Assembly (NCBI GenBank): GCA_963821815.1
Contig: CAWGFG010000006.1
Span: 2,294,001-2,358,000 of the forward strand
DNA: 64,000 bases
Source: JASGTU01 sp963821815
GTDB lineage: Bacteria > Chloroflexota > Anaerolineae > Caldilineales > Caldilineaceae
Reading direction: 5' to 3'
Part shown: piece by piece, positions 9,466 through 18,414 of the stretch
Numbering within the stretch: the first letter of the stretch is position 1
Layout: the number at the start of each line of letters is the position of its first letter
Notes under the pieces: generated by a model
Databases searched by the model: none
Told to the model about the DNA's origin: nothing
Seen by the model: the letters and a program-made list of their open reading frames with translations, nothing else
Position numbers and translations under genes: made by a program

Positions 9466-9486
9466 AATTTGTACGCTAGAGGCTGT

Positions 9487-11328
9487 CTACTCTTTCCGAT
9501 ACCAATCAGCGATGTTCCACGGCTCGGCGTCCCACGTATTCATGCGTACGCCACCGAGTGAGTCGGCTACTGCCGAAACGTCGCCACGCCAGATCAACGG
9601 GATCATTGCGTAGTCCTGCACGATCATGTCGTTCATCTGCTTAGCAAGTTCGCCGCGAGCTTCGGTGCCGACTGTCTTGGACATCTCATCGACCAACGCA
9701 GCATAGGCGTCTGCATATTCTGGGTTGCACCAGCGCGGAATGTTGTTGCCCAGCCACTGGTTCTCTTTGCGCGCGATCTCGTCGCAAGTCCAGTTGGCCA
9801 TGTAGGTTTCCGGATCGGTACCATCGAAGGTGTTGGTGAGCATTTCGATGTCGGCATAGAACTTGCCGTAGGTGTCCGGGCTAGCCGGATCGCCGCCGAA
9901 GAAGACGTCTGCACTGATGTTGCGCAATTCGGTCTCTACACCGATCTCTTCCCACCACTGCTTGATCAGAGCCTGTGTCTTCTGGCGCACAGAATTGGTT
10001 GAGGTCTGGTAGAGGACGCTCAGACGGACGCCATCCTTCTCTCGGATGCCGTCAGCACCAGGCACCCAGCCGGCTTCGTCCAGAAGCGCTTTGGCGCCTT
10101 CGATGTCCTGTACGAGGCAGTCATTGTTTGCAGTTGAGGCTTGATACTCCGGCGCAGGTAATATGTTGCAGCCGGGTTGCCCCATGGCACCGTAACCGAC
10201 CTCATTCAGTGCGTTTCGATCAATAGCCATCGACAATGCCTTGCGAACATTGTAGTCGGTCAGGAACGGATGCGGATTGGGATCCTCAGGAGTCCACTCG
10301 GATCGTTTATCGCCCAGTGCCGGGTCCGGATTGGTGAAGTTCACGATCAGACGTTCGACGCCAGGGCCGAAGGAGGTTTCCACATGGCCGATGCCAGCAG
10401 CTGCCATCTGGTCCAGAATCTGCGGCTCAACCTGTGTGTTCCATGCATAGTCGGCCTCGCCTGTTTCCAGGACGGCTCGTGCGGCGGCAGCGGCGTCGCC
10501 GCCACCCTTGATGACGACCTCAGAGAAGTACGGCTTGTCAGGATCGCGGTAGTTCTCGTTTAGCTCGTACACAACGGTATCGTTGGCGCGGAATTCTTTG
10601 ACCTTGAATGCGCCTGTGCCGATGGGATTGAAGTTCTCCTCGGAACATTCCTGCGCCTTCAGGCCAGTGCAGTCCTGGAACTGAGCTTTCTGGATGATGG
10701 GGCCATTCTGGCTGCCGACGAACGGGCCATAGGGGAACGGCTTTGGCTTGGTGAAGGTAACCTTTATTGTGAGATCGTCTAGCGCTTCAACGCTCTCGAT
10801 GTCTGCATAACCGCTGGCTGCATTACAACCCATGTCTTCGTTCATGCAGTACTCAGCCGAGAAGACCACGTCCTCAGAGGTCAGCGGCGTGCCGTCAGAC
10901 CATAGGACGCCTTCCTTGAGTTTCCAGGTGATGCTGGTCAGATCCTCGGAAACGCCGCCGTTCTCAACGGTCGGAATCTCTTCTGCCAGCCACGGCAACA
11001 GTGTGCCGTCCATGTCGTAGTGAGCCAGCGGCTCTAGCACGACCGAGGAAGCCTCTATGTCCTTAGTACCGCCGGAAAGATACGGGTTCAGAATAGATGG
11101 CGCCTGCCAGTAAATCAAGTTCAGCGTACCGCCTGTACCGCGACTGCCTGCCGCCGGACCTGCGTCTGCAGCCGGGGTTGCTGCTTCTGCAGGTGCAGCG
11201 GTTTCGGCTGGTGCGGTTTCTCCTGCAGGAGCAGCTGCCGGTGCGCCGCCACATGCTGCTACGACCATCGCCACTATAACGAGTAGGACGAATGCTCGTA
11301 TGCTCCAAAACTTCTTGGCTACTGTCAT
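9487..11328 (-). CDS. ABC transporter substrate-binding lipoprotein, family 5 (peptide type)
   Basis: This is the extracytoplasmic receptor of the importer. The start at 11328 is set by AAGGAGTG upstream; it begins MTVAKKFWSIRAF and has a lipobox VVAAC with Cys26. A 40-residue Ala/Pro/Glu linker follows, then the SBP family 5 domain, with YWQAPSILNPYL, LAHYDMDGTLLPWLAEEI, ITWKLKEGVLWSDGTPLTSEDV and DYNVRKALSMAIDRNALNE. About 613 residues, normal for the family. Ligands may be peptides, sugars or nickel chelates, and the sequence does not settle which. It is the first gene of the operon. Confidence 0.93.
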   Translation of the reverse strand: MTVAKKFWSIRAFVLLVIVAMVVAACGGAPAAAPAGETAPAETAAPAEAATPAADAGPAAGSRGTGGTLNLIYWQAPSILNPYLSGGTKDIEASSVVLEPLAHYDMDGTLLPWLAEEIPTVENGGVSEDLTSITWKLKEGVLWSDGTPLTSEDVVFSAEYCMNEDMGCNAASGYADIESVEALDDLTIKVTFTKPKPFPYGPFVGSQNGPIIQKAQFQDCTGLKAQECSEENFNPIGTGAFKVKEFRANDTVVYELNENYRDPDKPYFSEVVIKGGGDAAAAARAVLETGEADYAWNTQVEPQILDQMAAAGIGHVETSFGPGVERLIVNFTNPDPALGDKRSEWTPEDPNPHPFLTDYNVRKALSMAIDRNALNEVGYGAMGQPGCNILPAPEYQASTANNDCLVQDIEGAKALLDEAGWVPGADGIREKDGVRLSVLYQTSTNSVRQKTQALIKQWWEEIGVETELRNISADVFFGGDPASPDTYGKFYADIEMLTNTFDGTDPETYMANWTCDEIARKENQWLGNNIPRWCNPEYADAYAALVDEMSKTVGTEARGELAKQMNDMIVQDYAMIPLIWRGDVSAVADSLGGVRMNTWDAEPWNIADWYRKE

Positions 11329-11809
11329 GAATTCACTCCTTCTTGATTGAGCTTGGACTATTGGCAATTTCGAACAAAGATGAACCCGACATAAATAAAG
11401 GTGCTGTCGTTCACGGTTTGCAGGTGACGATCACTAGCTACATCTAGGTGAATTTCATCAAAAGAATACTCCGTAACGACCTGTATACGGAGGTTGCTGC
11501 ACACTACTTCGTCGCATTATCAAATGGGTGAAAAGCTAATTTCCGGCTGGCTTTGTTGCTTGGCGATAATGTCATTCTATTTTGTAAGCCAGCCGCTATG
11601 ATCAATCTATTGAAGTGGCCCACTGCACGGTGACCCAGGTTCACGCCCGGTAAAATCCAGACTTGAGGCTGGCAAATAGTACAATGCAACGCTTTGTTCT
11701 GTCAACTCACATAAAAAGACGCGGCAAACTTGTTTACTTTGCACAACGAAGTTTGTTCACTCTGCCACGCGCCATTTCATGACGGCAACGAGACAGGTTT
11801 CAGTGATGC
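11329..11809. other. Intergenic region upstream of the ABC importer
   Basis: No credible gene. It should hold the importer promoter on the minus strand. Visible elements are a 10-bp inverted repeat CGGCTGGCTT/AAGCCAGCCG (11544-11553 and 11586-11595, 32 bases apart) and the 12-mer AAACTTGTTTAC at 11726-11737, which is the reverse complement of the element upstream of sodA. Confidence 0.4.
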
Positions 11810-13402
11810 CTACCCCGGCTGGAACTGCTCCAGCTTCTCCGAGACGTGGGGCGGTACGATACTGCCTTGGTCCGCTAGAAACTTCAGGACGCGCTGCGGC
11901 GTTATACCCTCGGAGTTAGCGCGATTTAGGCTGCGCTGACGAATCTGATAGGTGTAGTCTGGCTGGCTACTCTCGAAATCGGCAAAGCGTTCCACATTGA
12001 AACGGTCGCGTAAAGGCGTGCCAAGCGGTACCGTTATGGTGAAGTCTGTGCCGACCATGATTGGCAACCGCGACTGTTCTGCCGGCTGTGAAGCATCATC
12101 GAAGAGCATGAAGCTGCCCAATTGCGAAAGGGAGAAGAGCCGCTCGCCTTCCACCTCTGCTAGGTCCACACTGTGCAGCCAATGCAGCGGACCATGTATG
12201 AGGAAACGCAGCAGTTGACCTTCCACTTCATTCCAACGCGCGAAACCGGAAAGGAATTCCTGCGTACTAGTCTTATGAATATACCAAGAGTCGTATTCGC
12301 CGGTGGGGCGTTGGAAGTCGGGTTCGATACCCTTAACAGCATAAAGGAAGGAGCTTTCCTTATACCAGACGCCCGGTTCCAGTTTCGCGATGAGGTTCAG
12401 GATAGTCGTTCGTGTTTGCAAAGGATCATTCTGCCATTTGGATCGATTGACGCATTCCAGCTCCGGTGTCTGACAAAGGTCGTTCCAGTCCGGAGAGTTG
12501 CGCCAACCGTTCCACAGCATCCGTCGCTGCTCGGCACGGGGCGCGTCGAGGAACGCTCGCACGCGGTTTTTCGTCAACGTGATGCTATCGTCCTCACCCA
12601 GCTTCAACCATCCAAGTCTTTTGGCGATGTGAAGCAACAGATTGGTGCGGATCTGACGTTCTCTTATACGGATTTCTGGCCGTTCAGTATCCTTATCGAC
12701 AGATTGAGCGTCACTATATATGGTAGGTGCAGAATCCGAATTGTACGGCTCAAGCAACCGCTCCGTAAACCGGTCCAGATCATCAGGATGCGGAGCGCCA
12801 TCAGCAAGTCGAATTGTATGGTTGTGCAGATAACCAAGGAGCGTACCAGCATCTTCCAGAAACGCATCGTCGGCAACGCGACGCTCGGATTCTGGAGGAG
12901 AATCCACCGCTTGGACAGCGAATCCCTCGATGGACTCGGCGCGCGATGGCTGGGGCAGCCAGGGAATGACATCGCTTGGGATATAAACAATGGATTGCGG
13001 CTGTTTCGAGGTTTCTGCAGCCGAAAACCCGAGACCAATAAGACCAAGGTAAAAAAGCCGTTCGCAAGTGCTTTCCGGGGCAAGCCACGGCTGTTCTCGC
13101 AGTTGCTTGGCAGCGCCCATTCGACGCACGCCGCCGAATTCGCGCGTGAACTGGGCAGCGGACATTTGTCCGCCATGTTGTAGGAGTAACTCAAGCGCCT
13201 GGCTGCAGTGTGGTTCAGCCACGGACAACTCTTCAACAATGGACTGAATGGATTCAGGATCGGAGATTTGTGCAGCCAATAGTTCCACTACAGATTCGGA
13301 CTCATCGCCTTCAAGCAGGAACGCGCCGCGCAATTCTGCGATGGCTTCAATGACCGGTTCGGAATAGTCCGCGTGGCTTAGCATCTGTTTGGTAGTAGGC
13401 AT
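11810..13402 (-). CDS. Protein with an XPB/Ssl2 N-terminal-like (Helicase_C_3) domain
   Basis: The 530-residue protein has no helicase motifs. Its C-terminal part, from about residue 425 (SRLPIMVGTDFTITVPLGTP, then LNRANSEGITPQRVLKFLAD), matches the domain found at the N-terminus of XPB/Ssl2 helicases and in stand-alone bacterial proteins. The N-terminal half is helical with a winged-helix look (ALELLLQHGGQMSAAQFTRE). Stand-alone members of this family are common in Actinobacteria and Chloroflexota and have no established role; a DNA-repair link is inferred from the XPB relation. It is divergent from the DUF1232 gene and apparently monocistronic. Confidence 0.7.
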   Translation of the reverse strand: MPTTKQMLSHADYSEPVIEAIAELRGAFLLEGDESESVVELLAAQISDPESIQSIVEELSVAEPHCSQALELLLQHGGQMSAAQFTREFGGVRRMGAAKQLREQPWLAPESTCERLFYLGLIGLGFSAAETSKQPQSIVYIPSDVIPWLPQPSRAESIEGFAVQAVDSPPESERRVADDAFLEDAGTLLGYLHNHTIRLADGAPHPDDLDRFTERLLEPYNSDSAPTIYSDAQSVDKDTERPEIRIRERQIRTNLLLHIAKRLGWLKLGEDDSITLTKNRVRAFLDAPRAEQRRMLWNGWRNSPDWNDLCQTPELECVNRSKWQNDPLQTRTTILNLIAKLEPGVWYKESSFLYAVKGIEPDFQRPTGEYDSWYIHKTSTQEFLSGFARWNEVEGQLLRFLIHGPLHWLHSVDLAEVEGERLFSLSQLGSFMLFDDASQPAEQSRLPIMVGTDFTITVPLGTPLRDRFNVERFADFESSQPDYTYQIRQRSLNRANSEGITPQRVLKFLADQGSIVPPHVSEKLEQFQPG

Positions 13403-13634
13403 TGCAAGAATAGACCAGGTTTGGCACCGTAGGGTTGAGGGAAACGTTGTAATGGTAGGTAAGGTACGCTTGTTGTCAGTCGCTTGGCAGTTCGTTCATG
13501 GCTGAACAGCCCGCGTTCCAGCGTTTCGCTAGCCTTAATATGCCATTTAACTCGTCTGAAATCAAACTGACGGCAACAACCAATCATTGTTGTCAGAATG
13601 ACAGAAAATGCAACCCGGATGGCAGTAAAAACAG

Positions 13635-13663
13635 TTGTCAGGAAGTCGGGAATTCGATATACT
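13635..13663 (+). promoter_or_regulatory. Sigma70-type promoter for the DUF1232 gene
   Basis: TTGTCA at 13635-13640, a 17-base spacer and TATACT at 13658-13663 make a near-consensus housekeeping promoter. The predicted transcript start near 13670 leaves a leader of about 30 bases with a GGAG ribosome site before the ATG at 13699. Confidence 0.75.
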
Positions 13664-13698
13664 GAAGTTTATTCTCGTGTTCGGTAAGGAGTCAATGT

Positions 13699-14058
13699 AT
13701 GCGTAATAATTCATCTTTTAAGGCCAATGCTCCGGCCTTTAGTTTGTCAGGAATCCTGAGAGATCTCACGGTTTCCTGGAAGCTACTTCTGGATCCGTCT
13801 GTGCCCGGATTATTGAAGCTTCTGCTGCCAATTGGCGCCATCATTTACTGGATATCTCCTCTGGACATCATCCCCGGAATGCCACTGGACGATATCGTGA
13901 TTCTACTGATAGCAGCACGATTCTTCGTCTCTCTCGCACCACGCGATAGCGTGAATCGCGCATACGAAAGCGGGCGCCGCGCCAGCCCGCCCCCGAATGC
14001 GCCCAGTGACGATGAGAGCGATGTAGTCGACACAACCTGGCGCGTCGTAGATGAGTAA
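13699..14058 (+). CDS. DUF1232 (YkvA-like) membrane protein
   Basis: A 119-residue protein. The core LLDPSVPGLLKLLLPIGAII and WISPLDIIPGMPLDDIVIL is the DUF1232 signature: two hydrophobic helices joined by a conserved SPxDxIP turn. Function is unknown for the whole family. The C-terminal 40 residues are acidic and Pro/Ser rich, so probably disordered in the cytoplasm. The start is supported by AAGGAG six bases upstream of the ATG and by the promoter at 13635. It is followed closely by the MerR-like gene and both probably share the transcript. Confidence 0.85.
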   Translation: MRNNSSFKANAPAFSLSGILRDLTVSWKLLLDPSVPGLLKLLLPIGAIIYWISPLDIIPGMPLDDIVILLIAARFFVSLAPRDSVNRAYESGRRASPPPNAPSDDESDVVDTTWRVVDE

Positions 14059-14076
14059 GCCTGCCCGGTGTATAAC

Positions 14077-14745
14077 ATGGCTGATGGCGAAACACAGCAG
14101 TCCAGCCCGCATGAGATGGCCTACTCCCTCGATGAGGTAGCAGTCCATCTCAATGTGACGAGCGACGCTCTTTGCGGGTTGAATCAGCGATTCGCCCACG
14201 TCTTGAGCAACGGCGCAGATGGCAAGGCGCCGACGTACACAAATGCGGACATTGCAGCTCTGATTGCTGTGCAGCAGCTGCTTGCCCAAGGCTATACAGA
14301 CGAACAGATTGAAAATTACTTGACGCCCATTCCAGATCCGAACGAGGAATATGACTCGCACGAAGATGAACCTGCGCTAACCTCTTCTTCATCCAACGAA
14401 GAAGCACGCGACGGCTATACGCCCGCGGCTGAAGAGATCCTCAATACCATCATCAGCAATCAACAACTGATTCTGAATAGCCAGACCACCTTGCGAGATG
14501 TGGTCAACGTGGTGATTCAGGATAACTTCAGCCTGAAAGACGAGAACAAAAAACTACGCGAACGCATGTTGGAGTTGGAACGCGTGATGGCGGAGTATCA
14601 GCGCCGCGAAGAGACGCGCAAAGAGCGCATCGAGCATCGTCTGCGTGCACTGGAAGGCACAGTGGGTGCGCTACAACAACAGCTGGCACAGCTGGTGCAA
14701 ATCTACCGCAACCAGAACAAACGTGGCGGCGGCTGGTTCGGTTAG
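14077..14745 (+). CDS. MerR-like helix-turn-helix protein with C-terminal coiled coil
   Basis: About 222 residues. The N-terminal region (YSLDEVAVHLNVTSDALCGL, then YTNADIAALIAVQQLLAQGY and TDEQIENYL) has the layout of a MerR-type winged helix. The middle is acidic. The C-terminal third (from DNFSLKDENKKLRERMLELE onward) is a long heptad coiled coil ending in a basic KRGGGWFG tail. DNA binding with coiled-coil dimerisation is inferred. The start is uncertain: ATG at 14077 has a weak GGTG upstream, and a GTG at 14068 would add three residues. It is in line with DUF1232 (18-base gap) and convergent with rimO. Confidence 0.7.
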   Translation: MADGETQQSSPHEMAYSLDEVAVHLNVTSDALCGLNQRFAHVLSNGADGKAPTYTNADIAALIAVQQLLAQGYTDEQIENYLTPIPDPNEEYDSHEDEPALTSSSSNEEARDGYTPAAEEILNTIISNQQLILNSQTTLRDVVNVVIQDNFSLKDENKKLRERMLELERVMAEYQRREETRKERIEHRLRALEGTVGALQQQLAQLVQIYRNQNKRGGGWFG

Positions 14746-14760
14746 GACTTCACGAAAGTG

Positions 14761-16185
14761 CTACTGCAACGCAATTGCGGCTGACGATTTGACGGTCTTG
14801 TCGATCAGCACTTCTCCGATCAGATCGTACTCCATAGCGCCATTGATATAGACCTCCAGCATCGATCCTATCGGTACACCTGATATACCCGGTATTAAAA
14901 CCAGGCCGTCAACCTCCGGTGCATCGCGATAGCTGCGAGCAACTAGAAGCGGTTCGCCAGACCCCTCAACCTCACCCTCAGCGTCAACCAATACCTGCAG
15001 TTTCTTGCCGACCTGCGCCTGATTTTTGCGCAGGCTGATGGGCTGCTGCCTCTCCATAAGTCGCGCATAGCGCTCCGCCTTCACTTCATCCGGCACTTGG
15101 TTAGGCAGCGACGCAGACGGTGTTCCAGGTTCCGGACTGAACTCGAATGCGCCAACCTTATCGAATTCGATGGCTTCAACAAAGTCAAGTAAAGCCTGAA
15201 ACTCTTCTTCGGTCTCACCCGGATAGCCGACGATAAACGTGGTTCGCAACGCGATATCGGGCATGGCGGCGCGCAGCTTCTCCACGTGTTCGTACACTGT
15301 ATTCACCCGGCTGGGTCTTCGCATGCGGCGCAGCGTGTCCGTATGCCCGTGTTGCAACGGGATATCCAGATAAGGTGCGATCTTGGCCTGACTAGCCATC
15401 ACCTCGATCAGTTCATCGCTAACATGACCGGGGTATGCGTACATAAGACGCACCCAGTGAAGGTCATCACTGGTTCGATTACAAATAGAGGACAAGAGCT
15501 GCGGCAGGCTATTTGGCTTACCCTGGTCGCGACCGTAGTCAGTCGTGTCCTGAGCAACAATGACCAGTTCCTTGGCTCCGGAAGCCACTAGTGCTTGCGC
15601 CTCGTCGACAAGCGCCGCCTGTGGACGGCTGCTCAACTTGCCTTTAAAGCTGGGAATGGTGCAGAAGGCGCACGGAGCATTGCATCCGTCGGATATCTTC
15701 AGATAGGCGCTGCCGCCGCGCACCGGCGGTCGCGGCATGGGCTGTGTGTAGCTATGCAAGGGATCATCCAACAAAGCGGGAATCTGCGAATCGCCCAACA
15801 GGTCGTACTGCGCGGTGGTTCGCCGATTACCATCGCCGCGAATTTTCTTTAGCAGCTCCAGTACATCCATCCAGCGACGTGTACCCAGCAAGCCATCCAC
15901 TTGTGGAACAGCGCGCATAATCTCGTTGCCATTACGCTGCACCAAGCATCCTGCCGCGATGAGCAACTGTTCGGGCTGTTTCGCAGTGCCCAGCTCCTGT
16001 AGCATAGCGATTGACTCATCCTTGGCCGCCTCCAGGAAGCCACACGTATTGACGATCAGCACATCGGCTTCTTCAGGTGATGAGACGGAACGGTGATCTG
16101 CTCCTTGCAGAAGCATCTCAATGCCGTCGCTATCGACTTCATTCTTCGGGCATCCCATGGTTACAAGATAGTATTTTTGAGTCAT
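14761..16185 (-). CDS. rimO: Ribosomal protein uS12 methylthiotransferase RimO
   Basis: RimO adds a methylthio group to a conserved aspartate of ribosomal protein uS12, using two 4Fe-4S clusters and S-adenosylmethionine. The 474-residue protein shows the UPF0004 domain with its three cluster cysteines (MGCPKNEVDSD, NTCGFLEAAKDES, AAGCLVQR), the radical SAM motif CNAPCAFC within ISDGCNAPCAFCTIPSFKG, and a C-terminal TRAM domain (KLQVLVDAEGEVEGSGEPLL). The GFLEAAKDES and KISDGCN forms favour RimO over MiaB. It lies 34 bases downstream of a metallophosphoesterase gene on the same strand. Confidence 0.95.
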   Translation of the reverse strand: MTQKYYLVTMGCPKNEVDSDGIEMLLQGADHRSVSSPEEADVLIVNTCGFLEAAKDESIAMLQELGTAKQPEQLLIAAGCLVQRNGNEIMRAVPQVDGLLGTRRWMDVLELLKKIRGDGNRRTTAQYDLLGDSQIPALLDDPLHSYTQPMPRPPVRGGSAYLKISDGCNAPCAFCTIPSFKGKLSSRPQAALVDEAQALVASGAKELVIVAQDTTDYGRDQGKPNSLPQLLSSICNRTSDDLHWVRLMYAYPGHVSDELIEVMASQAKIAPYLDIPLQHGHTDTLRRMRRPSRVNTVYEHVEKLRAAMPDIALRTTFIVGYPGETEEEFQALLDFVEAIEFDKVGAFEFSPEPGTPSASLPNQVPDEVKAERYARLMERQQPISLRKNQAQVGKKLQVLVDAEGEVEGSGEPLLVARSYRDAPEVDGLVLIPGISGVPIGSMLEVYINGAMEYDLIGEVLIDKTVKSSAAIALQ

Positions 16186-16219
16186 ATTCGCATTAAATCT
16201 TTCGCCGAGCGATCGGCAA

Positions 16220-16894
16220 CTATGCTACTTCAGAAGAAATGGACAAGGGCTGTTCGATGCCAGGCGCCAGGTCCAGGATCTGATACGGGTATACGTTGAT
16301 CACCTCGGTCTGGTCATACATTGTGCGTGTTACCGTATCGCGACGATACAGGTGCACGTGACCGTGCAGGAAATAGCGGGGTTTGTACCAACGCATGAAG
16401 GTTAGGAAACTACGAAATCCGGTATGGGCGCGATCAGGCAGGTCATGTATGCCGTACGGCGGCGAATGGGCAACGAGGACGTCGAGATAGCGTCCGTAGC
16501 GAATGCGGTTACGCATCAGCTTTGGCGCCATGCCCATGACCTTGATCATCATCTCATTGTCTGAGTACTGGTATCTCGGCGCCGTATTATAGCGGATTGA
16601 GCCTTCCAAGCCCGCCATGAGCAGTTCGCCCTCTATAGCAGTCTGTTCATGCAGGTTCACTGCACCGAGCGGCTTTGACTTCGCCTGCCAGCGTTGGCCC
16701 TGGTATTCAACGGCGCGCCCATGGTTGCCATACACAAAATAGGCTGGCCTGTTTACCATGCTGATAATGAATTCGACATAGTAGTAGGGCAGATCACCAC
16801 AACTGATGATCAGGTCGACATCACCAACACGTTTGTTGATGGCGCCGCTGTATAGAACGGGCTCGACGTCATCGGATATGGCAAGAACACGCAT
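16220..16894 (-). CDS. Cytosolic metallophosphoesterase
   Basis: A calcineurin-like phosphoesterase of about 224 residues. Visible ligand motifs are AISDDVEP at the N-terminus, ISCGDLPY, FVYGNHG, LVAHSPPYG and FLHGHVHLYR, which together form a complete two-metal site. No signal peptide or membrane segment is seen. The start at 16894 is chosen because MRVLAISD is the family N-terminus; the frame remains open back to 16951 without homology. The substrate is unknown. It is upstream of rimO with a 34-base gap, so co-transcription is likely. Confidence 0.85.
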   Translation of the reverse strand: MRVLAISDDVEPVLYSGAINKRVGDVDLIISCGDLPYYYVEFIISMVNRPAYFVYGNHGRAVEYQGQRWQAKSKPLGAVNLHEQTAIEGELLMAGLEGSIRYNTAPRYQYSDNEMMIKVMGMAPKLMRNRIRYGRYLDVLVAHSPPYGIHDLPDRAHTGFRSFLTFMRWYKPRYFLHGHVHLYRRDTVTRTMYDQTEVINVYPYQILDLAPGIEQPLSISSEVA

Positions 16895-17173
16895 ATGCGA
16901 GATTCTAGCACCTAGATGAAGCCCGGTCAAAGAACACTCACCGTCAAGCAAAATCGACCTTCAGAGTCGGTGGCTATCCACTTCATCGCGCTGTCACGCA
17001 CACGACTTCTGAAATTCAGTAGAAATTCGCTTGTTTATCGGCCAACTATCTGCAACTTTTCGTATACCATCACGTACTGTTGTTCAGAATAATCACTTAG
17101 GCAGCGACTAAAATGCGAAACGCTTCCTACATATAGTGAATCAGGGCGTAGTGTATGATTAGGGAGTCCGTGA

Positions 17174-17758
17174 ATGGGCACAGAATTTGAGAATCAAGAC
17201 AACACGCAAGACACCGGTCAGGATCCTGTTGAGCCGAAACAGGAACAGCCGACGAGTGACAATGCAACTGCCGCAGAACGCGTTGTAAGCACGGCCAAGG
17301 AACAGGCCTCGGAAGCGGCTGAAGCGCTCCGGAAGGGCGAGTTTATGCGCGATCCTTATGTGGATGAGAATGCGTCCAGCGACGACCGGCTCATCGCCAT
17401 GCTTTCTTATGCGTCGCAGATCTTCCTTCCGCTCGTGATGCCGATTATCGTGCTCGTCAGCGAAAGCAGCAAGCGCCGTCCGTTCCAGCGCTACCATGCT
17501 GTACAGAGCCTGGCGTTGGTGATCCTGATGATGACGGTGGGTTTGGGTTCATTTGTTGGGCTCGCCATACTGTCTGCTGTCCCAATTATCGGCGCCGTTT
17601 TTAGTCTGTTCTGGTTGTTGCTCTGTTGTCTGACGCCGCTGATGTTCATCTTGGCGGTAGTGACGCTAGGTTTCTACGGCTATCAGTCATACCAAGGCAA
17701 GCGTTTCTCGATTCCGGGCCTTACATCGTTCCTCATGGACCAGGGCTGGATAGAATAG
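17174..17758 (+). CDS. DUF4870-like membrane protein
   Basis: A 194-residue protein. The first 70 residues are charged and Gln/Glu rich, without structure that I recognise. The rest (DDRLIAMLSYASQIFLPLVM, then PFQRYHAVQSLALVI) matches the DUF4870/Tic20-like small membrane protein family, with about four hydrophobic helices and a final amphipathic segment. Function is unknown. AGGGAG lies eight bases upstream of the ATG. It is followed by a long palindromic terminator and is probably a single-gene unit. Confidence 0.8.
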   Translation: MGTEFENQDNTQDTGQDPVEPKQEQPTSDNATAAERVVSTAKEQASEAAEALRKGEFMRDPYVDENASSDDRLIAMLSYASQIFLPLVMPIIVLVSESSKRRPFQRYHAVQSLALVILMMTVGLGSFVGLAILSAVPIIGAVFSLFWLLLCCLTPLMFILAVVTLGFYGYQSYQGKRFSIPGLTSFLMDQGWIE

Positions 17759-17791
17759 AGCGTCATAGCGTTGACAGTCGAATACGAGCTA

Positions 17792-17825
17792 AAACGGCCG
17801 ATCTGATCAGATCGGCCGTTTCTTA
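17792..17825 (+). terminator. 30-bp perfect palindrome, terminator after the DUF4870 gene
   Basis: AAACGGCCGATCTGA at 17792-17806 is exactly complementary to 17807-17821. Only TTTCTTAT follows, so the U tract is weak, but the stem is very stable. It probably works as a terminator or 3-prime stabiliser for the gene ending at 17758. Confidence 0.7.
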
Positions 17826-17905
17826 TGTATCTATCACACTAAGAACCTCACTGACAGCTTTCTTAACTATCTATACGAGTTTTTGCATATTTCGCATATT
17901 GTATA

Positions 17906-17934
17906 TTGACTTTTCTTAATTCCAGTAGTATATT
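17906..17934 (+). promoter_or_regulatory. Sigma70-type promoter for the DUF2089/DUF4097 cluster
   Basis: TTGACT at 17906-17911, a 17-base spacer and TATATT at 17929-17934 lie in an AT-rich patch that stands out from the GC-balanced surroundings. The predicted start near 17941 gives a leader of about 87 bases before the ATG at 18028. Confidence 0.8.
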
Positions 17935-18027
17935 ATTCAATATTAGCGTAGATATTGTAGATTTCTGGTTTGGCGCCGAATCAGAACTCTGTGATCAATT
18001 GATTAGCATTCGTTGGAGGAAACCTGA

Positions 18028-18414
18028 ATGAAACAACTTCCCGCATCAAGTCCGTTCGACGATGGCGAGATCATCGTGACTCGCTACTATTGCCCCGGCA
18101 GCGACATTACAGTCGAAGGCCGGTTCGCCGTCTCCGCACCCTTTGCACAGCTTACAGGCGAACAACTACAGTTCGTAGAGACGTTCGTCAAATGCGAAGG
18201 CAAACTCAGCCGGATGGAGGGAGAACTAGGTATATCGTATCCCACCATCCGCAATCGGTTACATGAAGTCATCCGAGCCCTAGGCTTCGAGCCAGGCAAG
18301 GAAACCAGTGAACCCGTGAACGAGGTCGACCGTACAGAAATTCTAGCCGCACTCGACAACGGCGAGATTACTTTTGAGGAGGCCATGAGTCGGCTTCAAG
18401 GAGAGGAACAGTGA
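18028..18414 (+). CDS. DUF2089 family protein
   Basis: A 128-residue protein. The centre (FAQLTGEQLQFVETFVKCEG and ISYPTIRNRLHEVIRALGF) is the DUF2089 helix-turn-helix-like core, and the C-terminus (ILAALDNGEITFEEAMSRL) is the short helical hairpin that usually closes such proteins. The N-terminal zinc ribbon of typical DUF2089 members is largely lost: only one cysteine (YYCPGSDITVEG) remains there. DNA binding is plausible but unproven. GGAGG lies upstream of the ATG. The stop overlaps the next start (TGATG), and the next gene is a DUF4097-type protein, a pairing often seen in Gram-positive bacteria. Confidence 0.85.
   Translation: MKQLPASSPFDDGEIIVTRYYCPGSDITVEGRFAVSAPFAQLTGEQLQFVETFVKCEGKLSRMEGELGISYPTIRNRLHEVIRALGFEPGKETSEPVNEVDRTEILAALDNGEITFEEAMSRLQGEEQ

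Noticed and set aside
12173..13183. A 336-codon plus-strand frame over the XPB-like gene
   Set aside because: Antisense shadow; no domain pattern, and the minus-strand frame has clear homology.
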